Assembly (NCBI GenBank): GCA_046729215.1
Contig: JBKPGE010000137.1
Coordinates: 1-39,251, forward strand
Reading direction: 5' to 3'
Origin: JACDAN01 sp046729215
GTDB lineage: Bacteria; Actinomycetota; Thermoleophilia; Gaiellales; Gaiellaceae
DNA length: 39,251 nucleotides
Positions within the stretch are counted from its first letter, which is position 1, and each line of letters opens with the position of its first letter. A program made the position numbers and the translations under genes. The notes under the pieces were generated by a model that worked only from the letters and a program-made list of their open reading frames with translations, did not search any database and was not told where the DNA came from. Positions 1 through 7,925 of the stretch are shown in pieces.

Positions 1-1
1 A

Positions 2-76
2 TCGGGGCGCCGAGATTTGAACTCGGGACCTCTAGTCCCCCAGACTAGCGCGCTAACCAGGCTGCGCCACGCCCCG
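2..76 (-). tRNA. tRNA-Pro, anticodon GGG
   Basis: Read on the minus strand, this folds as a standard cloverleaf. The 7-bp acceptor stem CGGGGCG pairs with CGCCCCG, the T arm contains GTTCGAATC, and the anticodon stem CTAGT/ACTAG encloses a CTGGGGG loop. The loop puts GGG at positions 34-36, which reads the proline codon CCC. The discriminator base is A. The base after it is T, so CCA is not encoded and must be added post-transcriptionally; a CCA-adding enzyme is encoded at 23484-26045. The gene lies in the same direction as, and just downstream of, the reductase gene. Confidence 0.95.
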
Positions 77-101
77 CTGGGATTGATCGTAGCGAACCGC
101 C

Positions 102-446
102 TTATCGCGCAACGCTCCGTTCGTCCACCAGCCGAAAGACCGGATGACGGGATACTTCGGCCGCGAACGCCTCGAGCGGCGCGTCAGGCGTTGCCTCGAA
201 GAACGGCTTCACGATCCTCGTCGTGCGAAGGTATTCGCGGAGTACCGGAGCCGCCTCCTTCGGGCCGACCTCTTCGACCCGATGACGCGTGCTCTTCCGG
301 GCCCGGGTCAGTTCTACCTCCCCCGCCGCCCTCGCGTTCTTGACCCACTCGCGCTCGCCGTACGGCGCGACGAGCCACCGCGTGTCGTCGTCGATCACCA
401 GGCTCACAGGAGTCGAGTAGCGGCGGCCGGTCTTCCGCCCTGGCAC
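102..446 (-). CDS. Deazaflavin (F420)-dependent nitroreductase-family protein
   Basis: The protein resembles the Ddn/deazaflavin-dependent oxidoreductase family, split beta-barrel enzymes that use reduced F420 as hydride donor. The family start block GRKTGRRYSTPVSLV is followed by WLVAPYGEREWVKNARAAGEVEL, the usual cofactor-pocket region. The first canonical start is GTG at 446. Family-like residues (LRRLLNLITPLVRLGLAGKR) continue in frame upstream to about 540 with no ATG, GTG or TTG available. The true start may therefore be a CTG near 536, or the gene may have lost its original start. It follows frcA in the same direction with no room for a separate promoter except inside frcA. The substrate is unknown. 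Confidence 0.75.
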   Translation of the reverse strand: MPGRKTGRRYSTPVSLVIDDDTRWLVAPYGEREWVKNARAAGEVELTRARKSTRHRVEEVGPKEAAPVLREYLRTTRIVKPFFEATPDAPLEAFAAEVSRHPVFRLVDERSVAR

Positions 447-553
447 CGTGAGGATGTGGAGCCGCTTCCCGGCGAGGCCGAGCCGGACGAGCGGGGTGAT
501 CAGGATGTTCAGAAGTCGCCGGAGCGGGCTCTTCAGGTAGACGGCGGCCGGGT

Positions 554-1360
554 CTACTGCTCCTCCGGCTCCGGAGCTTCCTTCGTCATCGCCTGCTCGA
601 GCTCGCTGCGCGTCGCGCCGGTCATGATCGCGACCGCCTCCGGCATCGTGTGCGTCTGCGGCGTCACGACGGCAACCCGCTTGCCGAGCCGCATGATGAA
701 GATCCGGTCCGCCAGCTCGAAGACGTGCGGCATGTCGTGGCTGATGATGATCACCGGCAGGCCTTGCTCACGAACCCGCAGGATGAGGTCGACGACCTGC
801 CGTGTCTCCTTCACCCCGAGCGCGGCGGTCGGCTCGTCCATGATCGCCAGCCGCTCGGCCCACTTGGCAGCACGAGCGACCGCGACCCCCTGACGCTGCC
901 CTCCGGAGAGATCCTCGACTGGCTGCGTGATCGATTGGACGCCGATCTTGAGCTCCTCGAAGTGGCGGGCGGCCTCTCGGCGCATCCTGCGCTTGTCGAG
1001 CAGGCGCAGTCCGAGGCCCAGCGGGCCGCGTAACCGCGCCTCCCGGCCGAGGAAAATGTTCGAGGCGATGTCCATGGAGGGCGCCACGGCCAGATCCTGG
1101 TAGACGGTCTCGATCCCCGCGCGTCGCGCGTCGCCCGGGGACCGGAAGCGCACACGGTTTCCGTCGAGGCGGATCTCGCCGTCGTCGGGCTGGAGCGCCC
1201 CCGACAGCGCCTTGATCAGGGTGGACTTGCCGGCGCCGTTGTCTCCGATGATCGCGACGATCTCGTTCGGGTAGAGCTCGAAGTCCGCGCCGTTCAATGC
1301 GACCACGTGCCCATAGCGCTTGACCAGCCCATGTGCCTCGAGGATCGGCTGAGCACTCAC
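554..1360 (-). CDS. frcA: Fructose-type ABC transporter ATP-binding protein
   Basis: This is the cytoplasmic ATPase of a CUT2-class sugar importer. It is a single ABC cassette of 268 aa, like FrcA, rather than the double cassette of RbsA. Visible motifs are Walker A GDNGAGKST (residues 39-47), signature LSGGQRQ (151-157), Walker B LAIMDEP (171-177) and the switch His in IIISHD. The N-terminal text GLVKRYGHVVALNGADFELYP is very close to what I recall of FrcA proteins. The start is GTG. It is the third gene of the frcB-frcC-frcA unit, 100 bp after frcC. Fructose is inferred from FrcB/FrcA resemblance and the neighbouring fructokinase remnant; another sugar remains possible. Confidence 0.85.
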   Translation of the reverse strand: MSAQPILEAHGLVKRYGHVVALNGADFELYPNEIVAIIGDNGAGKSTLIKALSGALQPDDGEIRLDGNRVRFRSPGDARRAGIETVYQDLAVAPSMDIASNIFLGREARLRGPLGLGLRLLDKRRMRREAARHFEELKIGVQSITQPVEDLSGGQRQGVAVARAAKWAERLAIMDEPTAALGVKETRQVVDLILRVREQGLPVIIISHDMPHVFELADRIFIMRLGKRVAVVTPQTHTMPEAVAIMTGATRSELEQAMTKEAPEPEEQ

Positions 1361-1460
1361 CGCCGAACCCTCCCACGCCCAGCGTGTCGACTTGTCATTT
1401 CAGGCGGCCGCATGGGCGAAGCCCGCACGGCCTCGACGAGACATCGCAAGCGAGGTCTCC

Positions 1461-2480
1461 TCATGCCCGCGTCCGGTGCGTGAGCTGGTCGACCGACACG
1501 GCGAGGATGACGAGGATTCCGGTCACGAAGTACTGCCAGACGACCTCGACGCCGATCAGCGTCAGGCCGTTCCTGAACACACCCACGACGATCGCGCCGA
1601 TGAGCGTGCCGATGACGCTGCCCCTCCCGCCGAACAGGCTCGTCCCGCCGAGCACGACGGCGGTGATGGCGTCGAGGTTCTCCGTCGTCTGCCCGGCATT
1701 CGGATCGCCGAGCTCGGTACGGCCGACGAGCAGCAGCGCCGCGATGCCATAGGTCAGCCCAGCGAGGACGTAGACGCTGAGGAGCACGCGGTTCACCTTG
1801 ATTCCCATGAGTCGCGAAGCCTCGATGTCGTCGCCGGACGCGTAGACATGCCGCCCCCAAGCCGTCTGGGTGAGCGCATACCAGGCGATCCCGAAGAGCA
1901 CGAACATCACGACGACGCCGTAGGTGATGTCCGTGCCCCGAACAGTGAAGGTCTTGCCGAAGAAGAGGAGCTGGCTCGGCAGGTCCGAGTACGTCTCGTC
2001 GTTCGAGTAGACGTGCGTCAGGGCGAACGCGATGTTGAGCGTGCCGAGGGTGACGATGAACGCCGGCAGCCTCACGCCCGTCACGAACGCGCCGTTCACG
2101 AAGCCGAATGCGACGCACGCCAGGATCCCGAGCGCGATCGCAAGGTACGGGTTGATGCCGTTCGCGACCGCGAGCTTGGTCATCACGATCTGGCCGAAGG
2201 CCATCACCGTTCCGCAGGAGAGGTCGATGCCCGCGGTGAGGATCACGAACGTCTGGCCGATCGCGAGCACCCCGACGACCATCACCTGCTGGAGGATCAG
2301 CGAGAGGTTCTGTCCGTGCAGGAAGTTGTCCGACTTCACGGAGAAGAACGCCATCGCGAGGATCAGGGCCAGGAGCGGCCCAACCGTGGGCGCCGTGAGG
2401 ACGCGCCGCGCGAAGCGAAGCGCGGCTTGGGCGCCGGTGACCGGCTGCTCGGCGGGTGTGATGTCCTCGGTCGTCGTCAA
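1461..2480 (-). CDS. frcC: Fructose-type ABC transporter permease
   Basis: Integral membrane permease of the CUT2 (RbsC/FrcC/AraH) family, 339 aa with many hydrophobic helices. Typical family blocks are ILTAGIDLSCGTVMAFGQIV (the conserved GIDLS segment), GLPAFIVTLGT-like RLPAFIVTLGTLNIAFALT, and the C-terminal AVVLGGTSLFGGRGSVIGT. The start appears to be TTG at 2480 with no obvious ribosome binding site, so its translation may depend on the upstream gene. It lies between frcB (91 bp upstream, with a strong hairpin in the gap) and frcA. Confidence 0.87.
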   Translation of the reverse strand: MTTTEDITPAEQPVTGAQAALRFARRVLTAPTVGPLLALILAMAFFSVKSDNFLHGQNLSLILQQVMVVGVLAIGQTFVILTAGIDLSCGTVMAFGQIVMTKLAVANGINPYLAIALGILACVAFGFVNGAFVTGVRLPAFIVTLGTLNIAFALTHVYSNDETYSDLPSQLLFFGKTFTVRGTDITYGVVVMFVLFGIAWYALTQTAWGRHVYASGDDIEASRLMGIKVNRVLLSVYVLAGLTYGIAALLLVGRTELGDPNAGQTTENLDAITAVVLGGTSLFGGRGSVIGTLIGAIVVGVFRNGLTLIGVEVVWQYFVTGILVILAVSVDQLTHRTRA

Positions 2481-2526
2481 GGGCAGTATCGGCGCACGGC
2501 GCGGACGGCGCGTGGAGGAGAGCGCC

Positions 2527-2558
2527 GCGACCGGGGCGTGTAGCTACGCCCCGGTCGC
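2527..2558 (-). terminator. Perfect 13-bp intercistronic hairpin between frcB and frcC
   Basis: The left arm 2527-2539 and right arm 2546-2558 are exact reverse complements (GCGACCGGGGCGT) around a 6-nt loop. The hairpin begins 14 nt after the frcB stop codon. No T-run follows it on the minus strand, so it is more likely a partial terminator or a 3' mRNA-stabilising stem. In binding-protein-dependent transporters such stems commonly raise binding-protein levels over the membrane subunits. Confidence 0.7.
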
Positions 2559-2571
2559 AATGCTGCAGGGT

Positions 2572-3591
2572 CTAGCCCCAGCAGTTCTTCAAGCCGTAGG
2601 CGACCGTCTTGGACGGGACGCCCTTGAGCGCGTTCTTCGCGATCAGGTTCACGCCCGTGTCCGTGTACCCGGAGACCTTCTTGCCGGTCTTCGCGTACCG
2701 CACCACGGCCGTGACCCCCCTTGACGCCATGAGCAGCGGATACTGCTGCGACGTCGCGTCGATGATCCCGGCCCGGACGTTTCGGACACCGGCGCAGCCA
2801 CCGTCGACCGATACGATCGTCGTGGCGGCCTTCGTCTTGCCGGCGTTCTTCAGCGCATTCCAGGCGCCCTTCGCGCTCGGCTCGTTGATCGTGTAGACGA
2901 CGTTGATGTTCGGGCTCTTCTGCAGGCAGTTCTCCATCGCCGTCTGCGACGGGGCGGTCTGACCCTGCCCGTTCCCGACGCACGCGATTTGCTTGTTGTT
3001 GTTCTTGATCCCGAAGCCCTTCAGGAAGCCGTTGTGGCGGAGCGCCCCTACTGACGAGCCAGCATGCTCGTCGAGCATTCCGATCGTCACGGTCTTCCCC
3101 TTCGTCGCCGCTCGTGCGTACTTGCCGATCAGCACGCCGGCGTTGAAGTTGTTGGTCGCAAAGAGCGCGTCAACGGCGCTCCTCGGATCCGTAGGCGAGT
3201 CGAGGGCGATCACGAGCACGCCCGCCTTCCGCGCCTTCGCGATCGCCGCGTTTTCCGCCTTCGCGTCGGCGACGGTGATCAGGATCCCCTTGACGCCGGC
3301 CGTCGTCATGTTCTCGATCGCCGCGATCTGACTCGCGTTGTCCGAGCTGTTCTTGCCGGCGGCGTACACAAGCTCGGCGCCGAGTTTCTTCGCCTGAGCC
3401 CTGGCCCCCAGTTTCATCTTCACGAAGAACGGGTTCGTGACGTCCTTCGTGATCAGACCGACCTTGATGGTGGCCGTCTGCTTCGAGGTTCTCGCGCTGG
3501 CGACTGCCGCCAGGACGGCGCTGACGGCGAGGACGAGAACGAGCGCGAGCAGCAGCGGACGTCCTCTGACTCGCGATGGGGCTTGACGCAT
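2572..3591 (-). CDS. frcB: Periplasmic/lipid-side sugar-binding protein, fructose type
   Basis: Extracytoplasmic substrate-binding protein of the type-1 periplasmic family, 339 aa. A signal sequence is clear: a basic N-terminus, a hydrophobic stretch at about residues 12-32, and an AxA-type site near ASA-RT. The mature start KVGLITKDVTNPFFVKMKLG and the segment SQIAAIENMTTAGVKGILIT are close to FrcB. There is no lipobox Cys. The ATG start at 3591 is supported by a full AGGAGG 5 nt upstream. It is the first gene of the importer operon, transcribed from a promoter overlapping a LacI-type operator and divergent from the regulator gene. Confidence 0.87.
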   Translation of the reverse strand: MRQAPSRVRGRPLLLALVLVLAVSAVLAAVASARTSKQTATIKVGLITKDVTNPFFVKMKLGARAQAKKLGAELVYAAGKNSSDNASQIAAIENMTTAGVKGILITVADAKAENAAIAKARKAGVLVIALDSPTDPRSAVDALFATNNFNAGVLIGKYARAATKGKTVTIGMLDEHAGSSVGALRHNGFLKGFGIKNNNKQIACVGNGQGQTAPSQTAMENCLQKSPNINVVYTINEPSAKGAWNALKNAGKTKAATTIVSVDGGCAGVRNVRAGIIDATSQQYPLLMASRGVTAVVRYAKTGKKVSGYTDTGVNLIAKNALKGVPSKTVAYGLKNCWG

Positions 3592-3596
3592 ACCAA

Positions 3597-3602
3597 CCTC
3601 CT
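3597..3602 (-). promoter_or_regulatory. Ribosome binding site of frcB
   Basis: AGGAGG on the minus strand, five bases before the ATG at 3591. It is one of the few perfect Shine-Dalgarno matches in the window and fits high expression of a binding protein. Confidence 0.8.
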
Positions 3603-3626
3603 CTTGGGTCTTTTCTGGTGTACTCG

Positions 3627-3640
3627 TGGTAGCGATAACA
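3627..3640. promoter_or_regulatory. LacI/GalR-type operator overlapping the frc promoter
   Basis: TGGTAGCGATAACA fits the LacI/GalR operator pattern TGnnAnCGnTnnCA on both strands. It lies between the divergent frcB and lacI-type genes, 36 bp upstream of the frcB start. On the minus strand TTGACT (3662-3657) could be a -35 and TGTTAT, inside the operator, a -10; the 15-bp spacing is short. A bound repressor would block the importer promoter. Confidence 0.65.
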
Positions 3641-3716
3641 CACTCTCTGGCCAGGAGTCAAGCCCGAGGTTGTTGCGCTGCGATCGTATCCGTGTTACTG
3701 ATCTCAATGGACAACC

Positions 3717-4751
3717 ATGACCTCGACTCCGGCCAACGTGACGATCAAGGACGTCGCCCGCCAGGCGGGCGTCTCCCCCATGACCGTCTCCCGCGTGATC
3801 AACGGCAGTGAACGCGTCAGTCCAGAGACCCGCCGGCGAGTCGAGGAAGCGATAGCGGACCTGGGCTACGTGCCCAGCCGGCTCGCCCGCGGCCTGATCC
3901 GGCAGAAGACGGGAACCCTCGCATTGATCGTCCCTGACGTCGCAAACCCATTCTTCACGCTGATCGTCCGCGGGGCCGAAGACGTGGCCCGCCGTGCCGG
4001 CTACCACATGCTCCTTTGCGACACGCGATCTGACCTGGCGTTGGAGCGAGAGGTGATCGAGGAGATGATCGCGCACCGTGTGGAAGGGATCGCGATTGCA
4101 CCGGTCAGCGACCGCTCGAGAAACCACCTCCTCCGCCTCCGCGAGTTTGGCGTGGAGGTCGTGCTCATCGATCGAACCGTGCCCGGAATCGACTGCGACG
4201 TCGTCGTCGGCGACAACGCCGGCGGCGGCAGGCGTCTCGTCGAGCACCTGATCGGTCTCGGCCACACGCGGATTGGCTTGATCGTGGAGTCAGACGAGGT
4301 CTCCACCGCGCGCGATCGCCATCACGCCTACGTGGATGCGCTCGAGGCCGCGGGACTTCCCGTCGATCAGGAGCTGATCGTCCACTCAACGGTCGATCCT
4401 GAAGGTGGCCGGGTCGGAATGCGACGGCTTCTCGGCCTGCACGAGCCCCCGACGGCGGTCTTCACGGTCAACAACCTCGTTGCGCTCGGCGCGATTGAAG
4501 CGGTGCGCGCCGCGGACCTCGAAGTGCCGGACGACATCGCGCTCGTGTGCTTCGATGACATCGAGTACGCGTCGCGGCTCTATCCGTTCCTCACCGTCAT
4601 GGCGCAACCGGCCGAGACACTTGGCAGCCTCGGCACGCAACTCCTCCTGGACCGGATCGCCGGACGGGCTCCCGAGCAGCCCCGTATGGTTGTCCTTCCG
4701 GCGCAGTTCATCGTCCGCCGTTCCTGCGGCGCCGTGCCCGTGCATGCGTGA
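3717..4751 (+). CDS. LacI-family transcriptional regulator
   Basis: Sugar-responsive DNA-binding regulator of 344 aa. The N-terminal helix-turn-helix VTIKDVARQAGVSPMTVSRV (residues 8-27) is followed by the hinge helix region PSRLARGL and a periplasmic-binding-protein-like effector domain (NPFFTLIVRGAEDVARRAGY; C-terminal ALVCFDDIEYASRLYPFLT). It is divergent from frcB, with an operator of its family between them, so it probably represses the importer in the absence of the sugar. ATG 3717 starts directly at the HTH; another ATG at 3707 is out of frame. No clear ribosome binding site is seen. Confidence 0.92.
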   Translation: MTSTPANVTIKDVARQAGVSPMTVSRVINGSERVSPETRRRVEEAIADLGYVPSRLARGLIRQKTGTLALIVPDVANPFFTLIVRGAEDVARRAGYHMLLCDTRSDLALEREVIEEMIAHRVEGIAIAPVSDRSRNHLLRLREFGVEVVLIDRTVPGIDCDVVVGDNAGGGRRLVEHLIGLGHTRIGLIVESDEVSTARDRHHAYVDALEAAGLPVDQELIVHSTVDPEGGRVGMRRLLGLHEPPTAVFTVNNLVALGAIEAVRAADLEVPDDIALVCFDDIEYASRLYPFLTVMAQPAETLGSLGTQLLLDRIAGRAPEQPRMVVLPAQFIVRRSCGAVPVHA

Positions 4752-4753
4752 GC

Positions 4754-5585
4754 GTGTACGGCGGAATCGAGACCGGCGGCTCGAAGTCGGAGTGCGCGGT
4801 GGGACGGGGGACGGACGATCTCGTGCGACGGTAACGATCCCGACGACGACGCCGGAGGAGACGATCGGCCACGTGATCGAGTTCTTCGAGCGCGAGGGAC
4901 CGGTCGCCGCGATCGGCATCGGATCCTTTGGCCCGATCGACCGGAAGCCGAGCTCGGCGACCTGGGGCACATCACCTCGACGCCCAAGCCCGGGTGGGCA
5001 CAGGTTCCCGTGGCCTTCGAAACCGACGTCAACGCGGGCGCGTTGGGCGAGCACCGCTGGGGAGCCGCTCGAGGGCTCGACACGTTCTGTTACGTCACGA
5101 TCGGGACCGGGATCGGCGGCGGCGGAATGTCGGCGGACAGCTCCTCCACGGCCTCGTCCATCCTGAGTTCGGGCACATGCGGATTCCGCACGATCGCGAG
5201 CGCGATCCCTTCGAGGGACGTCTGCCCGTTTCAAGGCGACTGCTGGGAGGGGCTCGCGTCGGGCCGGGCCCTTGAGGCACGCTGGGGCCAGTCCGCACAC
5301 GAGCTTCCCGATGATGAAGAGATCTGTTCGCTTCAGGGCTACTACATGGCGCTCGGCCTCGTCTCCGTGATTTGCGCGCTCTCGCCGGAGCGGATCCTGC
5401 TCGGCGGCGGCGTGATGAGCCGTCGCCCGCTCATGCCCCACGTCCGGCGTGAGGTGCACGAGCTCCTCAACGGATACATCGAGTCATCCGCCGTGGGCGA
5501 CGGAATCGCGGAGTACGTCGTGCTGCCCGCCCTCTCCCCTCGGTCAGGCGTGCTCGGCGCAATCGCGCTGGCCGAGACCGCGTAG
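4754..5585 (+). pseudogene. Fructokinase (ROK family) pseudogene
   Basis: Fragments of a ROK-family fructokinase are readable in successive frames. They are YGGIETGGSKSECAVGRG (the ATP-binding N-terminus), AIGIGSFGPID, TSTPKPGW, ETDVNAGALGEHRWGAARGL, GTGIGGG, GLVHPEFGHMRIPHDRERDP, CPFQGDCWEGLASGRALEARWG and SPERILLGGGVM. The frame changes near 4825 (-1), 4967 (-1), 5130 (-1) and 5219 (+1). About a dozen codons seem missing around 5005. One residue of the zinc site is changed (CPFQGDC where the family has CPFHGDC). From the GTG at 4754 translation would stop at 4832. It lies 2 bp after the regulator, so it once formed part of the sugar-use cassette. Confidence 0.88.
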
Positions 5586-5961
5586 AACTTTCAGCAAAGA
5601 GCGGAACTTTTGCCGGGCGTCAACGCAAGGCGGAGATACGTTTGTCGTCTAGGGAAAGACGGCCGATCACAGCCAGCCGGTTGTCCACATATCCGGCGAT
5701 GCGGGACCGGAGACACCGCCAGGGCAGCCACGTTGCCAGCGTCGACGATATCCACATGCCTGTGGAAAACTCTGAAGACGAACCCCGGAAGCCGCAGACA
5801 TCGGGCAAACATGGCCAAAAACCGCCTGGTGAATTCGTCAGCGGCGAGCTAGAAGAGCAGACGGCACGCTTTCTCGAGGACGTCAAGGGCCTCACACGAC
5901 ACCGGCGACAAACCGAAACAGAGGGACAGGCAAAGGGCGGGCCTCCGCCGCCGGACCCCGA
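5586..5961. other. Non-coding gap with clustered DnaA-box-like sites
   Basis: This 376-bp interval lies between the 3' ends of the convergent kinase pseudogene and the XRE gene. Three 9-mers resemble DnaA boxes: TTGTCCACA (5681-5689, plus strand), ATATCCACA (5748-5756, plus strand) and TTTTCCACA (5769-5761, minus strand). The last two form the dyad TCCACA-TGCC-TGTGGA. The interval is visibly less GC-rich than its neighbours. No convincing gene is present; a 113-codon open frame here is of low complexity and has no ribosome binding site. I see no transcription terminator. Confidence 0.5.
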
Positions 5962-6261
5962 TCAGCGCTCGAGGCGCCTGTAGAGCCGGTCGATCAGCTC
6001 GGGCATCTCCTCGAGCTTCTTCGTGATCGTGCGAAGCCGGTACTCGCGAAAGTGCTCGGGCTCGACCTTGAGCGCCTTGGCGAGCCGCACGACGATGTCG
6101 TCCGAGGGGACGGGCCTGTTCCCGTGCACGAGGTGGTTCAGGTACCCGGCCGACAGCTTCGTCTTGTCCGCGAGCGCCCGGTAGGTCACGCCTGATTCCT
6201 GCATGAGACGCTCGAGCGTCGGGCCAAACGGCTCCGTGCTGAAGCGTCGACGACGGGCCAC
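5962..6261 (-). CDS. Small XRE-type helix-turn-helix protein
   Basis: A 99-aa protein whose first two-thirds is a Cro/CI-type HTH: GPTLERLMQESGVTYRALADKTKLSAGYLNHLVHGNRPVPSDDIVVRLAKAL, with helices 2 and 3 around YRALADKTKLSAGYLNHLV. A short helical tail rich in Arg and Glu follows (EEMPELIDRLYRRLER). The start is GTG at 6261, nine bases after the proS stop at 6271, so it is probably cotranscribed with proS. Target and ligand are unknown. DNA binding is an inference from the fold. Confidence 0.82.
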   Translation of the reverse strand: MARRRRFSTEPFGPTLERLMQESGVTYRALADKTKLSAGYLNHLVHGNRPVPSDDIVVRLAKALKVEPEHFREYRLRTITKKLEEMPELIDRLYRRLER

Positions 6262-6270
6262 GCCGTAGTC

Positions 6271-7923
6271 CTACCTGATCTGCGCGATTTCTGCGAGGGC
6301 AACGCGTCGTTCGTCGCCCGTCGCGCGATCGCGGACGTCGACGGCGCCGTCCTCCAGTGTCTTCATGCCGACCGTGATCCGCGTCGGAATGCCGATCAGA
6401 TCGGCGTCGGCGAACTTCTCGCCGGCGCGGAGGTCGCGATCGTCCAGCAGCACCGAGCGACCGGCCGCCTCGAGCGTGGAGCTCAGCTCTTCGGCCTGCC
6501 GCTCGAGACCGGGCAGTGCCACGACGTGCACGTCGTAGGGCGTCACCGAGGCGGGCCAGCAGATCCCGTGGTCGTCGTGGTGCTGTTCGACGATCGCAGC
6601 CATCGTCCGCGCCGGCCCGATCCCGTAGCTGCCCATGATCAGCGGCCTCTCGGTTCCGTCCTCGTCGAGGAACGTCGCCCCGAGCGGGGCCGAGTATGTG
6701 GCCTCGAGCTTGAAGACGTGTCCGACCTCGATGGCAGTCTGCAGCCTCAGCGCTCCGCCGCACTTCGGGCAGCGGTCACCCTCGCGCGTCACGCGAATGT
6801 CGGCGAAGCTCGGCTGGTAGTCGCGACCGGCCTCGACGCCGCGCAGGTGCCGGCCGCTCTCGTTGGCACCGGCCACGAACTGTCCCTCGCGCAGCGTCTC
6901 GTCGGCGACGACGTCGACGGCGACTCCGACCGGCCCGATCGAGCCCGGATCGGCGCCGAAGGTCTCCCGGATCTCCTCCTCGGTTGCCGGCCGGACCGCC
7001 CCGCCGAGCACACCCGCCAGCTTCCCCTCGTCGAGGCGGTCGTCTCCGCGGACCAGGCTCAGGACGACGCGTCCGTCGTAGACGACGGGCATGGCCTTGG
7101 AAGTGGCGGCGGCGTCGATTCCTAGGAGCTCGGCCAGCGCGTCGATCGTCGCCGTCCCGGGCGTGTCGACCGGCTCGGGAGCGCCGAGCGGCGCCGGGAA
7201 CTCCGGTGGGCGCGGGATGCCGCGCGCGATCTCGAGGTCTGCCGCGTAGTCGCCGTTCTCGCAGGTGACGAGGACGTTCTCTCCCGTCTCGGCCGGAGCG
7301 AGGAAGTCGCGGCTCCCGCTGCCGCCCATCATCCCCGACTCGGCATCCACTTCATAGAACTCGAGGTCGCAGCGCTCGAAGATTCGGTCGTAGGCCTGCG
7401 CGTGAAGCTGGAAGCTCCGCTCGAGGCCCTCCGCGTCGCGGTCGAAGCTGTACGAGTCCTTCATGATGAACTCGCGCGAGCGGATCACGCCCGCCCGCGG
7501 CCGCGGCTCGTCTCGTTCCTTCGTCTGGAAGTGGTAGAGCATCTGCGGGAGATCCCGGTACGACCGGATCTCCCGCGCGTGGAACGTGATGGTCTCCTCG
7601 TGCGTCAATGGCAGGACGTAGGGACGGCCGTTCCTGTCGCTGAGCTTGAACAGCTCGGGGATGTCGTAGCGACCCGTTCGTTGCCAGAGCTCCGCGGGCG
7701 TCAAGACCGGCATCAGGAGCTCCTGAGCGCCGATCGCGTTCAACTCCTCGCGGATGATCTGGACGACGTTCTCGTGCACCCTCCAGCCAAGCGGCAGGAA
7801 CGTCCAGATGCCCGCGCTCACCTGCCGGATGAACCCTCCGCGGACGAGGAGCTTGTGGCTGACCGCGTCGGCGTCGGCGGGATCCTCCCGGAGGGTCGGG
7901 ATGAAAAGCTGGGACGCCTTCAC
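6271..7923 (-). CDS. proS: Prolyl-tRNA synthetase, bacterial type with editing domain
   Basis: Charges tRNA-Pro in the cytoplasm. The bacterial-type class II core is clear: SQLFIPTLREDPADADAVSH at the N-terminus, LPLTHEE, motif 2 REFIMKDSYSF, motif 3 SYGIGPARTM, an inserted editing domain between motifs 2 and 3 (about residues 200-380), and a C-terminal anticodon-binding domain. I chose GTG 7923 (550 aa). The open frame continues to an ATG at 8001, but those 26 extra residues are encoded by a palindromic element and are absent from the family. The start lies two bases from that element, so structure in the leader could affect initiation. Confidence 0.95.
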   Translation of the reverse strand: MKASQLFIPTLREDPADADAVSHKLLVRGGFIRQVSAGIWTFLPLGWRVHENVVQIIREELNAIGAQELLMPVLTPAELWQRTGRYDIPELFKLSDRNGRPYVLPLTHEETITFHAREIRSYRDLPQMLYHFQTKERDEPRPRAGVIRSREFIMKDSYSFDRDAEGLERSFQLHAQAYDRIFERCDLEFYEVDAESGMMGGSGSRDFLAPAETGENVLVTCENGDYAADLEIARGIPRPPEFPAPLGAPEPVDTPGTATIDALAELLGIDAAATSKAMPVVYDGRVVLSLVRGDDRLDEGKLAGVLGGAVRPATEEEIRETFGADPGSIGPVGVAVDVVADETLREGQFVAGANESGRHLRGVEAGRDYQPSFADIRVTREGDRCPKCGGALRLQTAIEVGHVFKLEATYSAPLGATFLDEDGTERPLIMGSYGIGPARTMAAIVEQHHDDHGICWPASVTPYDVHVVALPGLERQAEELSSTLEAAGRSVLLDDRDLRAGEKFADADLIGIPTRITVGMKTLEDGAVDVRDRATGDERRVALAEIAQIR

Positions 7924-7925
7924 TA

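Noticed and set aside
1392..2543. 383-codon plus-strand open frame across frcC
   Set aside because: Shadow of the permease gene. Composition is dominated by Arg, Asp, Glu and His, with no recognisable domain.
5642..5983. 113-codon open frame over the DnaA-box gap
   Set aside because: TTG start without a ribosome binding site, low-complexity polar sequence, runs into the XRE gene on the other strand. No family resemblance.
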